Part shown: piece by piece, positions 1 to 7,647 of the stretch | How the letters are laid out: each line of letters starts with the position of its first letter | Numbering within the stretch: position 1 is the stretch's first letter | NCBI GenBank assembly: GCA_036393335.1 | Contig: DASWHD010000152.1 | Location: 1-14,020 of the forward strand | Length of the DNA stretch: 14,020 nucleotides | Direction: 5' to 3' | From: DASWHD01 sp036393335 | GTDB lineage: Bacteria; CG2-30-53-67; CG2-30-70-394 | Made by a program: the position numbers and the translations under genes | Notes under the pieces: generated by a model | What the model saw: only the letters and a program-made list of their open reading frames with translations | Told to the model about the DNA's origin: nothing | Database searches by the model: none

Positions 1-236
1 GCCACGATCACGTCGACCGGGACACGTAGCCCCCGCAAGGCGCGCCGCAAACGCACGCTCTCCTGGCGGGGCTTGGTGACGCCCGCTTCCAGCACCAGGA
101 GATCGAGGTCGCTGTCCGGCCCCGCCTCACCCCGCGCGTAGGAGCCGAACAGGATGATCCGCTCCGGCTCGCTGACGGCCAGGATCCGCGCCACGACCTC
201 CTTGAGGAGGTCCACGTCGTTCCCTTGGGGTGCCAT
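1..236 (-). CDS. MNT-type nucleotidyltransferase domain protein, partial (3' end outside window)
   Basis: The visible 78 residues form the front of a minimal nucleotidyltransferase. The motif GSYARGEAGPDSDLDLLV (residues 31-48) fits the GS-x10-D-x-D signature, with metal-binding Asp43 and Asp45; Asp75 in PVDVIV fits the third carboxylate. Small proteins of this kind are usually MNT antitoxins paired with a HEPN toxin. The known MntA acts by adding AMP to its HEPN partner. A partner gene would lie beyond position 1 and cannot be seen. ATG at 236 is the only good start; no clear Shine-Dalgarno precedes it. A hairpin at 238-265 sits directly upstream and would occlude any binding site. The gene runs in the same direction as the glycogen operon but is separated from galT by about 450 bases of repeat-rich DNA. 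Alternative: a stand-alone nucleotidyltransferase. Confidence 0.85.
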   Translation of the reverse strand, partial: MAPQGNDVDLLKEVVARILAVSEPERIILFGSYARGEAGPDSDLDLLVLEAGVTKPRQESVRLRRALRGLRVPVDVIV

Positions 237-237
237 G

Positions 238-265
238 GCAGGCTGCGGATATCAGATCCGCCTGC
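238..265 (-). promoter_or_regulatory. Hairpin abutting the nucleotidyltransferase start codon
   Basis: GCGGAT at 245-250 pairs with ATCCGC at 256-261 across a 5-base loop, and GCAG at 238-241 pairs with CTGC at 262-265 beyond a small bulge. The structure ends one base from the minus-strand ATG at 236, where a ribosome-binding site would be expected. A role in translation control is inference; it may simply be a REP-type remnant. Confidence 0.4.
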
Positions 266-365
266 TCCGCGGCAACCAACCGGCGAGCAGGCGCGGTCGC
301 TCGCGGCCGGTGCAAGCGCAGGGGCGCTCACGGCGGCCATGGTCGGATCCGCCGCTACGGAAGGC

Positions 366-498
366 GTAGGGCGGAACGCCGTAGGCGGTTCCGCCATTCG
401 ATTGCACCGCCCGGCGGAGGATCGTCTGTCGGGCATTCAACCGGCCAATGCCAGTTTGGATTTGAGTGGGCGGATCGCCCTTCGGGCATCCGCCCTAC
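366..498. repeat. REP-like palindrome pair in inverted orientation
   Basis: Two related palindromes face each other. Copy 1 (366-395) has GGCGGAAC at 370-377 pairing with GTTCCGCC at 388-395, with an inner GCC/GGC stem. Copy 2 (468-498) has GGGCGGAT at 468-475 pairing with ATCCGCCC at 488-495, with an inner GCCC/GGGC stem. Read on opposite strands, both fit the pattern GTAGGGCGGA, variable core, TCCGCC. The 72-base spacer shows nothing coding. This is the layout of a BIME: paired inverted REPs, which in other bacteria act as dispersed repeats or mRNA-end structures. Confidence 0.65.
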
Positions 499-627
499 GG
501 GCTGGGCGTTGCGGGGTGGCCCGCGCGGGCGAGGCGGGGACGTGGAGCGCCCTCACCCTGGCCCTCTTCCACGGCGGGGAGCGGGGGGGGCGGTACCCGG
601 TGGGTCGGCGTCCCCGTGGGCCTTGCT

Positions 628-649
628 GGATTCCTGGGTTCCCGCGTTG
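628..649 (+). repeat. Solo copy of the 22-bp end repeat also found at 10580-10601
   Basis: This 22-base sequence (GGATTCCTGGG followed by TTCCCGCGTTG) recurs exactly at 10580-10601, where it forms the right end of an inverted-repeat element between scpA and scpB. Flanking bases differ between the two sites, so the repeat unit is bounded. No inverted partner is seen near this copy, so it looks like a solo end or decayed element. Confidence 0.7.
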
Positions 650-692
650 TCCTCCACTCACCGGGCGCGCGGCCGCACGGCTAGCACCTCGA

Positions 693-1712
693 CTACGGGT
701 GCACGCGGCGGAGGTAGTCGGCGGCGACTTCCGGGGGGGTGGGGTTGATGTAGATGCCGGTGCCCCATTCGAAGCCGGCGGGGCGGGTGAGGCGGGGGAT
801 GATCTGCAGGTGCCAGTGGTAGTCCAGGGAGATGGTCGCCCAGTCGGCCGGCCGGCCGGGGCGGGGGTGGGGGGAGGGTGCGGTCTTGAGGACAAAGTTG
901 TACGGCGGGTCGTCGAGGGCCTCGCGCAGGCGCACCAGGGCGTCCTTCAGGACCTGCGCACACTCGTGGAGGTCGCGCTCGGTGAGCATGGTGAAGTCGT
1001 GCTGGTGGCGGCGCGGCACGATCCACATCTCGAACGGCTGGTGGGAGGCGTAGGGACAGTAGGTGAGATACGCCTCGGTCTCGCGGACGATGCGCTCGCG
1101 GCTGAACTCCTCCTGGTCGACGATGTCGCAGAACAGACAGCGCTCCTTGCGCAGGTAGTGCTCGCGGGCGCTGTGCAGCTCGGTCTGCGGCACCACCGGA
1201 ATGACCGGGGTGGCGATGATCTGGGTGTGGCCGTGGGTAAGGGTGGCGCCGGCCGCCGCACGGTAATTTTTGAAGATCATCACGTAGCGCAGGCGCAGGT
1301 CGCGACGCAGGTCCTCCAGGCGCAGCTTGTAGGCGGTGAGGACCGTGGCGATCTCCGGCACCGACAGCTCGCTCAGGGAGCGGCTATGGTCCGGGGTCTC
1401 GATCACCACCTCATGGGCGCCGATGCCGTTCATCCGGTCGTAGACGCCGACCCCCGCGGGGTCGAGGTCTCCCTCGACCTGGAGGGCGGGGTAGCGGTTG
1501 GCGATCACCCGCACCTGCCAGCCGGTGTGGGCGGCGTTGGGCAGGGTGAGGATCTCCTTCGCGGCCCGGCCGACGTTGTCGGGACAGAAGGGGCAGGTGG
1601 CCGCGTCGTTCTTCGGCTCGGCGTCGCAGGGAAACTCGTCCGGCCGGCGGGCGCGTTCCTTGGCGATGACCACCCAGCGGTGGCTGACCGGTCCCCAGCG
1701 CAGTTCAGGCAT
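693..1712 (-). CDS. galT: Galactose-1-phosphate uridylyltransferase (GalT, HIT superfamily)
   Basis: The 339-residue protein exchanges UMP between UDP-glucose and a hexose-1-phosphate through a uridylyl-histidine intermediate. CPFC (residues 40-43) is the first zinc-ligand pair. VRVIANRYPA (67-76) is a typical GalT block. HGHTQ (160-164) matches the catalytic HxHxQ, with His162 as the expected nucleophile, and HWHLQ (299-303) is the C-terminal HxHxQ. The length matches the family. ATG at 1712 is chosen because the protein from there aligns with GalT N-termini (MPELRW), although the frame stays open further upstream. The start overlaps the stop of the preceding GH57 gene as ATGCCTGA, implying translational coupling. 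No galK or galE is nearby. Membership of a glucan operon suggests it links hexose-1-phosphate pools to nucleotide sugars rather than serving galactose use alone (inference). It could use another nucleotide sugar. Confidence 0.92.
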   Translation of the reverse strand: MPELRWGPVSHRWVVIAKERARRPDEFPCDAEPKNDAATCPFCPDNVGRAAKEILTLPNAAHTGWQVRVIANRYPALQVEGDLDPAGVGVYDRMNGIGAHEVVIETPDHSRSLSELSVPEIATVLTAYKLRLEDLRRDLRLRYVMIFKNYRAAAGATLTHGHTQIIATPVIPVVPQTELHSAREHYLRKERCLFCDIVDQEEFSRERIVRETEAYLTYCPYASHQPFEMWIVPRRHQHDFTMLTERDLHECAQVLKDALVRLREALDDPPYNFVLKTAPSPHPRPGRPADWATISLDYHWHLQIIPRLTRPAGFEWGTGIYINPTPPEVAADYLRRVHP

Positions 1713-3771
1713 CGGTAATCTCCACGGTAAGCGTCTGTTGCCAGTCGACCTCCGGTGCGGCGCCGAGGGGCCAGGTCGCCATGACCCAGCTCTGCTGGTA
1801 GCAGACGTCAACGCCGGCCTCCGACTGGGAGACGGTGCGCATCGGGGCAATGGTCACCGTTGCGGCGTCGGCGAACGTCACCACGATCCGCCGGCCGACG
1901 CTCTCGTCGGTGAGGGTGAGGCCGGTGGCGTCTGCCGCCTCTGCCGGGTTGTGCAGGCCGTGCGGTTCCGCCTCGCGGCCGGACCAGGTGAAGTGCGTGG
2001 CCGGGGAGTCGCAGCCGGGCATGGCGAAGTACAGCTCGATCCCGGCACGGTCGACCTTCGCCGGCCGTCCGCCGCGCAGGCGCACGGTCAGGCGCAAGGC
2101 GGCGCGGCCCTCGAGCAGCTCGTAGCGGCTGGCGCTGGTCAGGCCATTGCCGAGGTCGGCGACCACGGCGTCGCCGTCGCGCCGTGCCGGCCTCAACGAT
2201 AGGGTGGTCTCGGGCGGCTCGCCGCCGGGGATCACACGCGGCGCGTTCGCGGCGCCGGGCGCCAGCAGGCGCAACCGGCCGCTCAGGGGCGGCGCCACGT
2301 CGTACACCAGCTCGCCGCGCGCCTTCTCCATGGCCCGGCCGGCGATGTCGTGGATGGTCTGGACCGCGGCCTCCTTCTTCTCCTGGGTCTCGGGCTTCGG
2401 CGGGGCGGCAATGTGGTAGTGCTCGAAGCGGCGCGCGATGGTGGCGCCGAAGTTGATGCCGCTCGCCATATCGGAGAGCTCGGCGAGCAGGCCGCCGGCC
2501 GCCAGGTTGACCGTGGCGTGCAGGTGGCCGTTGGCGAGGTGCAGCTCGTCGAAGCCGTCGGCGTCCTCGTCCCACGCGTCGACCGGCGCCACGGCGCCGA
2601 GACACGCCTCGACGCGGTTCAGGTGGTGCCAGATCGTGTGGCGCAGGTGGGGCAGGTAGAGGCCGCCGAACACCCCGTGCCAGTAGGCGTCGTTCGCCTG
2701 GCCGGCGTACAGGTGGCGCCGTGCCTCGTTCACCGCCTCGCCCGTGGCGCCGTCGAGGCGCGCCGACAGGGCGAGGGCGCGCTTGTGCATGCGGTTGGAC
2801 TCCGGGTACTTGACGAAGAATCCCTTCCAGATGCCGCCCGAGATGAACGGCTTCACCGCGTCGAGCTCGCCGCGCCGCTTCTCCTCCTCGACCAGGCGGG
2901 TGAGCCCTACCGCCTTGCTCGCCGGCAGGGACCACTCGCTCATCTCGAAGTACGAGGCGTTGGGGAGGTAGACCAGTCCCTGGGAGTGGTGGGTGGCGCG
3001 GTACTCGGAGAAGGTCGCGGGCCGGATCAGCTCGTGCTTGCAGATCGCCGCCATGAACTTCCGTAGCCACCCCTCTTCGTAGACCAGCTTGTGGGTGCCC
3101 GGCCAGGTGCCGTACTTCTCGCCGTCGTCGGCGATGGTCACCGCCGGCCAGCCGTACTCGGCGCGCCGCTCCACCAGGTAGGCGATCGCCTTCTCCGTGG
3201 GATGGAAGGGCGTCAGGTAGCGGAGCTGCATGTCGATGGGGAAGACGCCGATGCGCGTGCCCGCGTCCTCGGTGACGAAGTAACCGGTGAGCTGCTCGCG
3301 GTCGAAGCCGGCGCACTGGAAGTGGTAGTCGTCCACCGTCACATAGTCGATGCCGCACGCCACCAGGTCGCTCACCAGCTCCGGCTCCCACACCCGCTCG
3401 GTGAGCCATGCCCCGCGCGCCCGCGCCCCGAGCTTCGCCTGCAAGAACGCCTGGTGCATCTCGATCTGGCCGCGCCGGTCGCGGCGCGGGATGGCGGACA
3501 GCACCGGCTCGTAGAAGCCGCCGGCCATCAGCTCCACCTGGCCCCGCGCCACCATGCGGCCCAGGTGGTCGATGAAGCTCGGGTGGTGGTTGGCGATCCA
3601 CTCCAGGAGCCAGCCGCTGTAGTGGCACGCGAAGTGGAAGTCGGGGAATTCCTCCGCCACGAGCAAGAACGGGGCGTAGGCGCGCTGGAACTCGGTCTCC
3701 AGCACGTGGTTGAAGTTGCCCACCGGCTGGTGGCAGTGGATCCCGAACAGGAGGTGGATGGGGTTGGGCAT
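1705..3771 (-). CDS. GH57 4-alpha-glucanotransferase / alpha-amylase
   Basis: This 688-residue protein resembles the GH57 4-alpha-glucanotransferase of Thermococcus litoralis (about 660 residues). It should transfer or cleave alpha-1,4-glucan segments with retention of configuration in the cytoplasm; no signal peptide is seen. The N-terminal GIHCHQPVGNF (10-20) is the first GH57 motif. WLTERVWEP (122-130) carries the nucleophile Glu125. ADDGEKYGTWPG (214-225) carries the acid/base Asp. A middle helical region (about 270-390) and a beta-rich C-terminal part (about 400-688) match the DUF1925/DUF1926-type domains of this subfamily. ATG at 3771 fits the domain start, yet the bases in front of it are C/T-rich (CCCTCCCTC) and offer no Shine-Dalgarno. 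They are one arm of a palindromic element. The gene overlaps galT by 8 bp. Transferase versus amylase activity cannot be settled from sequence. Confidence 0.9.
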   Translation of the reverse strand: MPNPIHLLFGIHCHQPVGNFNHVLETEFQRAYAPFLLVAEEFPDFHFACHYSGWLLEWIANHHPSFIDHLGRMVARGQVELMAGGFYEPVLSAIPRRDRRGQIEMHQAFLQAKLGARARGAWLTERVWEPELVSDLVACGIDYVTVDDYHFQCAGFDREQLTGYFVTEDAGTRIGVFPIDMQLRYLTPFHPTEKAIAYLVERRAEYGWPAVTIADDGEKYGTWPGTHKLVYEEGWLRKFMAAICKHELIRPATFSEYRATHHSQGLVYLPNASYFEMSEWSLPASKAVGLTRLVEEEKRRGELDAVKPFISGGIWKGFFVKYPESNRMHKRALALSARLDGATGEAVNEARRHLYAGQANDAYWHGVFGGLYLPHLRHTIWHHLNRVEACLGAVAPVDAWDEDADGFDELHLANGHLHATVNLAAGGLLAELSDMASGINFGATIARRFEHYHIAAPPKPETQEKKEAAVQTIHDIAGRAMEKARGELVYDVAPPLSGRLRLLAPGAANAPRVIPGGEPPETTLSLRPARRDGDAVVADLGNGLTSASRYELLEGRAALRLTVRLRGGRPAKVDRAGIELYFAMPGCDSPATHFTWSGREAEPHGLHNPAEAADATGLTLTDESVGRRIVVTFADAATVTIAPMRTVSQSEAGVDVCYQQSWVMATWPLGAAPEVDWQQTLTVEITDA

Positions 3772-3780
3772 GAGGGAGGG

Positions 3781-3918
3781 GCTAGGGACTAGGGATTAGG
3801 GATGGATGGCCGCGGGGCGGCCAGATTATTGGTTGAGTAGCGGGGCCGGAAGGTCAAAACGACGCATCGATATTTCGGCCGCGTAGCGGCCGACCATCCC
3901 CTATCCCCTATCCCCTGC
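3781..3918. repeat. Palindromic intergenic element with 7-mer tandem arms
   Basis: The left arm (3781-3813) is built from GCTAGGG/ACTAGGG/ATTAGGG units followed by ATGGATGGCCGC. The right arm (3886-3918) is its imperfect inverse, GCGGCCGACCAT then repeated CCCCTAT units. Inside are two perfect hairpins: GGCCGC-GGG-GCGGCC at 3808-3822 and CGGCCGC-GTA-GCGGCCG at 3876-3892. The middle is relatively AT-rich and non-coding. The element fills nearly all of the 149-base gap between the two GH57 genes and abuts the start of the downstream one. No T-tract follows either hairpin, so a standard terminator is not supported. Confidence 0.7.
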
Positions 3919-3920
3919 AG

Positions 3921-6089
3921 TTAAACCATCCACGCGTCGAGGAGGTAATCGCCGGCGGCCGGCACGACCAGCTCCACCGGTCCCTCCAGAGGCAACCGAA
4001 TCTCGCCGTCGAGATTGAAGCTCAGATGGAAGGTGTCGCCCACCCGGAAGCCGAGGGGGGCGAAGGGCAGGGCGATCTCCAGCACCTCGTCCACCGCCAC
4101 CCGGCCCAAGGACTCGGCGGCGGCGGCGCCACCCTCCTCCTCGCCGTCGCCGATCGCCATCAGGTGGGGCTGTTGATCCGTATTGAAGTCCAGCCGCACC
4201 CGCGCCGACGTGCCACTGCCCTCCAGGTAGAAGGTCAGGGGGAACCCGGCCTCGGCGATCTTCACCGCCGGCACGGATGCTTCGAGGCGCAGGTAGAGGT
4301 GGCCCGCGTCGAAGCCGAAGCGCAGGGTGGTGAACCGGCACTCTCCCGGATGCATGGCGCCGGCGCGGCACAGGTCGAGACGCCCGCCGGAGATCCAGTC
4401 CAGGTAGTACACACCGCGACCATCGATGATCGGCTGGATAAACGCCTTGGGCATCTCGAGCTGGGCGCGACGGATGCGGGCGATGGGGATGTGCAACCCC
4501 TCCGGCACCTCCAGGTCGAGGCGGCGGTAGACCTCCCGCAGGTGGGTCCGGAAGAGGTGGTCGAAGACGGTGTCGTGGGCCGAGTAGTGGTCGTCGCCGA
4601 ACCACCAGAACCAGTCGCTCCCTTCCGCCGCGAGGAGCGCCTGGTAGGCGGCATCACGCGCCGCAGGCGGCGCGGCACCGTCATTCTCCAGGGCCTCGAC
4701 GCCACGGCTCACCCACTCCCAGGCGAGGTTCTTCTCCGGGTGGCCGACCCAGATGTTGAAGTTGGCGTTGATCCACGAGCCGGGGTGGAGACGCTCCAGC
4801 GGCGCCGAGTCGCAGCCGGCAGCGAGGGCCTCGCCGAAGGCATGGGGCACCAGCCCCTTCTCCTGCACCAGGGCGCGGTACAGCATGAGCAGGAAGGGGC
4901 GGCCGTTGGCGCGGTAGAACTCCCAGGCGTTCTCGCCGTCGAGGATGATGCTGACCACGGGCCGCTCGGCGCGTCCCTTCAGGCTGCGCTGGATCTCCCG
5001 CAGGCGATCGAGGAAGTCGGTCACCGCCTTGTCCTCGTCCCAGTGGCTGTAGGTGAAGCCGATGCGGTCGCTCAACGGCTGGTCGCGGAAGAACAGGGTG
5101 AGGCCCCCGGCGGCGCCCGGGGCGCGGTAAGCGCGATAGAGCTCCACGGGGGCCGCGGCGCTGTCACCGTCCCGGCCTGGCTTGGCGAGGCTGGCGAACA
5201 GCACGCGCTCGTCGGTGGCCGCCCAGCCGACCCCCGCCGTGGCCAGCAGCTCGACCACCTCCTGCGACAGGCTCCCCTCCGAGGGCCAGCAGCCGCGTGG
5301 CGGCGCACCGAACGCCTCTTGGTGGCGGCGCAGGGCGCGCCGGACCTGCTCGGCGGCATCGCCGGGCCGGCGCAGGCGCTGGCGCGGCAGGTGAGTGGCG
5401 GGGTTGGACATGGCGCCGGTGTCGGTGTCGCACAGCAGGGGCAGGATCGGGTGGTAGTAGGGGGTGAACGAGAGCTCGATCTGGCCGCGCTCCGCCAGCG
5501 CCCGGTAACGCGGCACCACCTCGGCGATCACCTCTTGCAGGCGGGTGAGGAGGGCGCGCTTATCCGCGGCGGTGAAGTGGCGGTCCTGGTCGATCAGGCC
5601 GGCGACGAAGGGGTCTTCCTCACGCAGGGTATCGCCACACCAGGCGAGGAGAAACCACACCTGGAGGTCGAGCAAGTCCTGGACGTCCAGGGAGGCGGCC
5701 TTGCGGCCCCGGCCGCCGTGCGCCGTCTGAAAGAGCTCGCCGTAGCGGGGCGAGGGCAGGATCTGACGCTGGAGGTGGGCGGAGAAAAAGTTGTGGATCA
5801 GGAAGTCCCGCGCACCGGTCTCCATCTGCGCCGGGTCGGCCAGATAGTGGCGCAGGAAGCGGTCATTCGGCACCGACCCCGGCGGGCCGTACGCCTCTAG
5901 CTGGTCGAGCAGGGACGGGACGAAGTTGACCGTCAGGTGCATCTCCGGCACCGCCTCGAGATGGCGCGCCATCTCGTAGTAGTCCTTCACCCCGTGAAGG
6001 AAAACCCACGGCAGGAGGTACTCGCCCACCTCGGCGTCGAGGTAGACGGGCTGGTGCATGTGCCACAGGAGGCAGACGGAGAGGTCCAT
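3921..6089 (-). CDS. GH57 family glycoside hydrolase (COG1449 type)
   Basis: This 722-residue cytoplasmic protein is a second, distinct GH57 enzyme acting on alpha-glucans. WHMHQP (9-14) is the first GH57 motif. LSFTPYYHPILPLLCD (206-221) is the second. CWPSEGSLS (267-275) holds the probable nucleophile Glu271. VSIILDGENAWEFY (379-392) holds the probable acid/base Asp384. After about residue 500 a beta-rich C-terminal region (about 550-722) replaces the DUF1925/1926-type part of its neighbour. Within GH57 such proteins are usually annotated only as alpha-amylase/alpha-mannosidase; branching, amylopullulanase-type or hydrolase activity are all possible. ATG at 6089 begins directly with the domain; the sequence before it (TTTTCCTCTCGTCTGGT) has no good ribosome-binding site. 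It lies 81 bases downstream of glgC and probably shares its transcript. Confidence 0.88.
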   Translation of the reverse strand: MDLSVCLLWHMHQPVYLDAEVGEYLLPWVFLHGVKDYYEMARHLEAVPEMHLTVNFVPSLLDQLEAYGPPGSVPNDRFLRHYLADPAQMETGARDFLIHNFFSAHLQRQILPSPRYGELFQTAHGGRGRKAASLDVQDLLDLQVWFLLAWCGDTLREEDPFVAGLIDQDRHFTAADKRALLTRLQEVIAEVVPRYRALAERGQIELSFTPYYHPILPLLCDTDTGAMSNPATHLPRQRLRRPGDAAEQVRRALRRHQEAFGAPPRGCWPSEGSLSQEVVELLATAGVGWAATDERVLFASLAKPGRDGDSAAAPVELYRAYRAPGAAGGLTLFFRDQPLSDRIGFTYSHWDEDKAVTDFLDRLREIQRSLKGRAERPVVSIILDGENAWEFYRANGRPFLLMLYRALVQEKGLVPHAFGEALAAGCDSAPLERLHPGSWINANFNIWVGHPEKNLAWEWVSRGVEALENDGAAPPAARDAAYQALLAAEGSDWFWWFGDDHYSAHDTVFDHLFRTHLREVYRRLDLEVPEGLHIPIARIRRAQLEMPKAFIQPIIDGRGVYYLDWISGGRLDLCRAGAMHPGECRFTTLRFGFDAGHLYLRLEASVPAVKIAEAGFPLTFYLEGSGTSARVRLDFNTDQQPHLMAIGDGEEEGGAAAAESLGRVAVDEVLEIALPFAPLGFRVGDTFHLSFNLDGEIRLPLEGPVELVVPAAGDYLLDAWMV

Positions 6090-6170
6090 ACCAGACGAGA
6101 GGAAAAGGCTACGGCAAACCGCCCGCCACGCACAGCCCGCGCGTCATGCCCCGGCGCAGGGCGCCGCCCG

Positions 6171-7445
6171 TCACGCGAGAACCGGCTCTTCCGGACGGCT
6201 GCGCTGCGCGGCCAGCGTCGAGCTGCCGACCACCAGCACGATGCCGCTGTCCGTCACCTGGAACCGCTTGCGGTCCTCTTCCTCGTCATAGCCAATCACC
6301 GTGCGCGGCGGGATGTCGACGTACTTGTCGATGATCGCCCGCCGGATGCGGCAGTAGCGGCCCACCGAGTTCCAGCCCAGGAGCAAGGTGTCCTCCACCT
6401 CGGAATAGCTGTTGATGCGTACCCGGGTGGAGAGGATCGAGCGCTTCACCCGGCCACCCGAGACGATGCATCCGCCACTCACCAGGCTGTCGAGGGCGAT
6501 GCCCGCGCGTTGTCCCTCGTCGGCAAACACGAACTTCGCGGGCGGGCACTCCTCCAGGTGGGTGTGGATCGGCCAGCGCGGGTCGTAGAGGTTGAGGTTC
6601 GGCGAGACCGACACCAGGTCCATGTTGGCCGCGTAGTACGCGTCGATCGTCCCCACGTCGCGCCAGTAGCCCGGCCCGCCGTCGCGCGGATGGAGGAACG
6701 GGTAGGAGAAGAGGCGATACTCCCCGAGCATCTTGGGGAAGATGTCGCGCCCGAAGTCGTGGCTGGATGTTGGGTCCTGGGCATCCTCCATGAGCACGTC
6801 CATCAGCACCTCGGTCTTGAAGACGTAGATCCCCATCGACGCGAGGGCGTGGTTGTGATCGCCCGGGATCGTGGTCGGGTTGACCGGCTTCTCCGCGAAT
6901 CCCGTGATCTGCCAGGTGGGATCGACCCCCAGGATGCCGAACGACCGCGCCTCGGCTTGCGGCACCGGGATGGTCACCACCGTGGCGTCGGCCTGCCGGG
7001 CCATGTGCTCGGCCAGCAGCGGCCGGTAGTCCATCTTGTAAACGTGGTCGCCCGACAAGACCATCACGTGCTGCGGCGAGTATTCCTCCACCAGATCGAG
7101 GTTCTGGTAGATGGCATCCGCCGTCCCGAGGTACCAGCGGTCGTCGATCTTCTGTTGCGGTGGAACGGTGATCAGGAACTCGTTGAATACGTGGGAGACG
7201 AGCGGGCTCCAGCCGAGGCGGATGTGGCGGGCGAGGGAGTCGGACTTGTACTGGATGAGGACGGCGATCCGCCGCAGGTCCGAGTTGACGCAGTTGGACA
7301 GGGTGAAGTCGATGATCCGGTACTTGCCGCCGAACGGCACCGACGGTTTGGATCGGTGCTCCGTGAATGGATCGAGCCGGTTACCCCGACCACCGGCCAG
7401 GATAAAGGACAGGACGTTGCGGGGGTTCACGGTGACCGGTGGCAT
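6171..7445 (-). CDS. glgC: Glucose-1-phosphate adenylyltransferase (ADP-glucose pyrophosphorylase)
   Basis: GlgC converts glucose-1-phosphate and ATP to ADP-glucose and pyrophosphate, the committed step of bacterial glycogen synthesis. The 424-residue protein closely follows the E. coli enzyme (431 residues). FILAGGRGNRL (14-24) is the nucleotide-binding loop. KPSVPFGGKYRIIDF (33-47) follows. WYLGTADAIYQN (104-115), LSGDHVYKMDY (130-140, with the catalytic Asp133) and FAEKP (183-187, Lys186 for sugar phosphate) are intact. SHDFGRDIFPK and YWRDVGT are also typical. The C-terminal third (from about residue 300) is the left-handed beta-helix used for allostery and assembly. The ATG at 7445 is preceded by GAGGTAAGGTGTC, a plausible ribosome-binding site. 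It is the first gene of the minus-strand glucan operon and is divergent from the M50-trpS-scpAB set. No glgA is in the window. Confidence 0.97.
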   Translation of the reverse strand: MPPVTVNPRNVLSFILAGGRGNRLDPFTEHRSKPSVPFGGKYRIIDFTLSNCVNSDLRRIAVLIQYKSDSLARHIRLGWSPLVSHVFNEFLITVPPQQKIDDRWYLGTADAIYQNLDLVEEYSPQHVMVLSGDHVYKMDYRPLLAEHMARQADATVVTIPVPQAEARSFGILGVDPTWQITGFAEKPVNPTTIPGDHNHALASMGIYVFKTEVLMDVLMEDAQDPTSSHDFGRDIFPKMLGEYRLFSYPFLHPRDGGPGYWRDVGTIDAYYAANMDLVSVSPNLNLYDPRWPIHTHLEECPPAKFVFADEGQRAGIALDSLVSGGCIVSGGRVKRSILSTRVRINSYSEVEDTLLLGWNSVGRYCRIRRAIIDKYVDIPPRTVIGYDEEEDRKRFQVTDSGIVLVVGSSTLAAQRSRPEEPVLA

Positions 7446-7574
7446 GACACCTTACCTCAGGAGACAGGGGGACGGTGGATGACTTCCGCCGGGTGACCAC
7501 CCTTCGGGAGCCCACAATACCTCAAATTGCTCGGGATGCGGCGCCTCCGCTTCCTTAATGCCTGGACGCAGAGG

Positions 7575-7603
7575 TGAACATGACGTTTATAGCCTAATTT
7601 AAT
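7575..7603 (+). promoter_or_regulatory. Candidate sigma70 promoter for the M50-trpS-scpA genes
   Basis: TGAACA at 7575-7580 (4/6 to the -35 consensus) and TTTAAT at 7598-7603 (5/6 to the -10 consensus) are separated by 17 bases, in an AT-rich patch unusual for this DNA. Transcription would begin near 7610, leaving a leader of about 105 bases before the ATG at 7717. The call rests on consensus match and context alone. Confidence 0.4.
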
Positions 7604-7647
7604 GTGCGACGTAAGGGGGGTCGAAGCGCGGCGAAAGAGAAAAATTG

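Larger units (their letters stand above)
237..692. other. Gene-free stretch between galT and the nucleotidyltransferase
   Basis: No reading frame here looks like a protein; the open frames crossing it are by-products of high GC and lack recognisable motifs. It holds the hairpin at 238-265, the inverted REP-like pair at 366-498, a low-complexity CCCTCACCCTGGCCCTCTT/G-run stretch at about 551-590, and the dispersed 22-bp repeat at 628-649. No terminator with a T-tract is visible downstream of galT on the minus strand. The REP-like hairpins may define the operon's 3' end, which is inference. Confidence 0.6.

Noticed and set aside
133..147. GTAGGAGCC match to the REP head near 139-147
   Set aside because: It is the reverse strand of the codons for the nucleotidyltransferase motif FGSYARG, so the match is explained by coding sequence.
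225..1718. A 497-codon plus-strand open frame opposite galT
   Set aside because: It is antisense to a clearly conserved GalT and runs through the repeat-rich gap. Its composition is typical of a GC-driven shadow.
1808..3628. A 606-codon minus-strand frame overlapping the glucanotransferase
   Set aside because: It is a shifted frame of the same gene, Arg/Pro/Ala-rich, without domains; the real frame holds WLTERVWEP and the other GH57 motifs.
4026..5900. A 624-codon plus-strand open frame opposite the COG1449-type GH57 gene
   Set aside because: High GC removes stop codons from the antisense frame. The translation has no recognisable motif and is low-complexity in Val/Gly/Ala/Glu, while the minus-strand frame has intact GH57 motifs.
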